A DNA stretch of 6,135 bases from Acidobacteriota bacterium (lineage in GTDB: Bacteria; Acidobacteriota; Terriglobia; UBA7540): positions 1 to 6,135 of the forward strand of contig PMYF01000251.1 of NCBI GenBank assembly GCA_003171295.1, given 5' to 3'. Below are positions 6,092-6,135 of the stretch, piece after piece (position 1 is the stretch's first letter; each line of letters opens with the position of its first letter). The position numbers and the translations under genes were made by a program. The notes below the pieces were generated by a model. It did no database searches. It was not told the DNA's origin and saw only the letters and a program-made list of their open reading frames with translations.

Positions 6092-6135
6092 TCACCAGTC
6101 CGATCCCTGTCGCGAAGTCTTAGTGCTGTATCGGA

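Overview
The window looks like a bacterial chromosome segment of moderately high GC content. I infer a soil or environmental lineage, with Acidobacteriota (Solibacter/Bryobacter-like) as the best guess and Planctomycetota as an alternative. The guess rests on recalled family resemblance: amidohydrolase-2 paralogs, a PfkB kinase with an aberrant N-terminus and a divergent NagB-like protein. No search was run. There are no rRNA or tRNA genes and no CRISPR array.

Layout: the left end (3-596, plus strand) holds the C-terminal part of an amidohydrolase-2 family enzyme that enters from outside the window. Everything else lies on the minus strand and is read from right to left. First comes the 3' end of a decayed IS1380/IS4-type transposase (5933-6091), then about 250 bases with a candidate promoter. 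An exported nitrilase-family hydrolase (4746-5681) follows. Next is the 3' third of an N-acyl-D-amino-acid deacylase gene that has lost its catalytic N-terminal part and carries an in-frame stop (4060-4698). A complete amidohydrolase-2 enzyme (2931-3980) comes next, then about 260 bases with coding-like but frame-broken sequence (2685-2913). A NagB-like sugar-phosphate isomerase/deaminase (1785-2672) and a PfkB-family sugar kinase (644-1762) complete the strand. The two plus/minus gene sets converge at 597-643.

How the genes may work together (inference): the NagB-like and PfkB-like genes are 22 bases apart, each with a good Shine-Dalgarno sequence. They are almost certainly co-transcribed and probably handle one phosphorylated sugar or amino sugar. 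The surrounding enzymes (amidohydrolases, D-amino-acid deacylase remnant, exported nitrilase-like hydrolase) all cleave C-N or related bonds. This suggests a scavenging locus for amide or amino-sugar compounds that has partly decayed near a mobile element. The most interesting points are the NagB-like protein with Gln in place of the usual catalytic Glu and an altered phosphate loop, the truncated deacylase whose remnant starts right at the nitrilase stop, and the broken small ORF inside the operon. I found no clear evidence of a wholly new system such as defence, retron or CRISPR.
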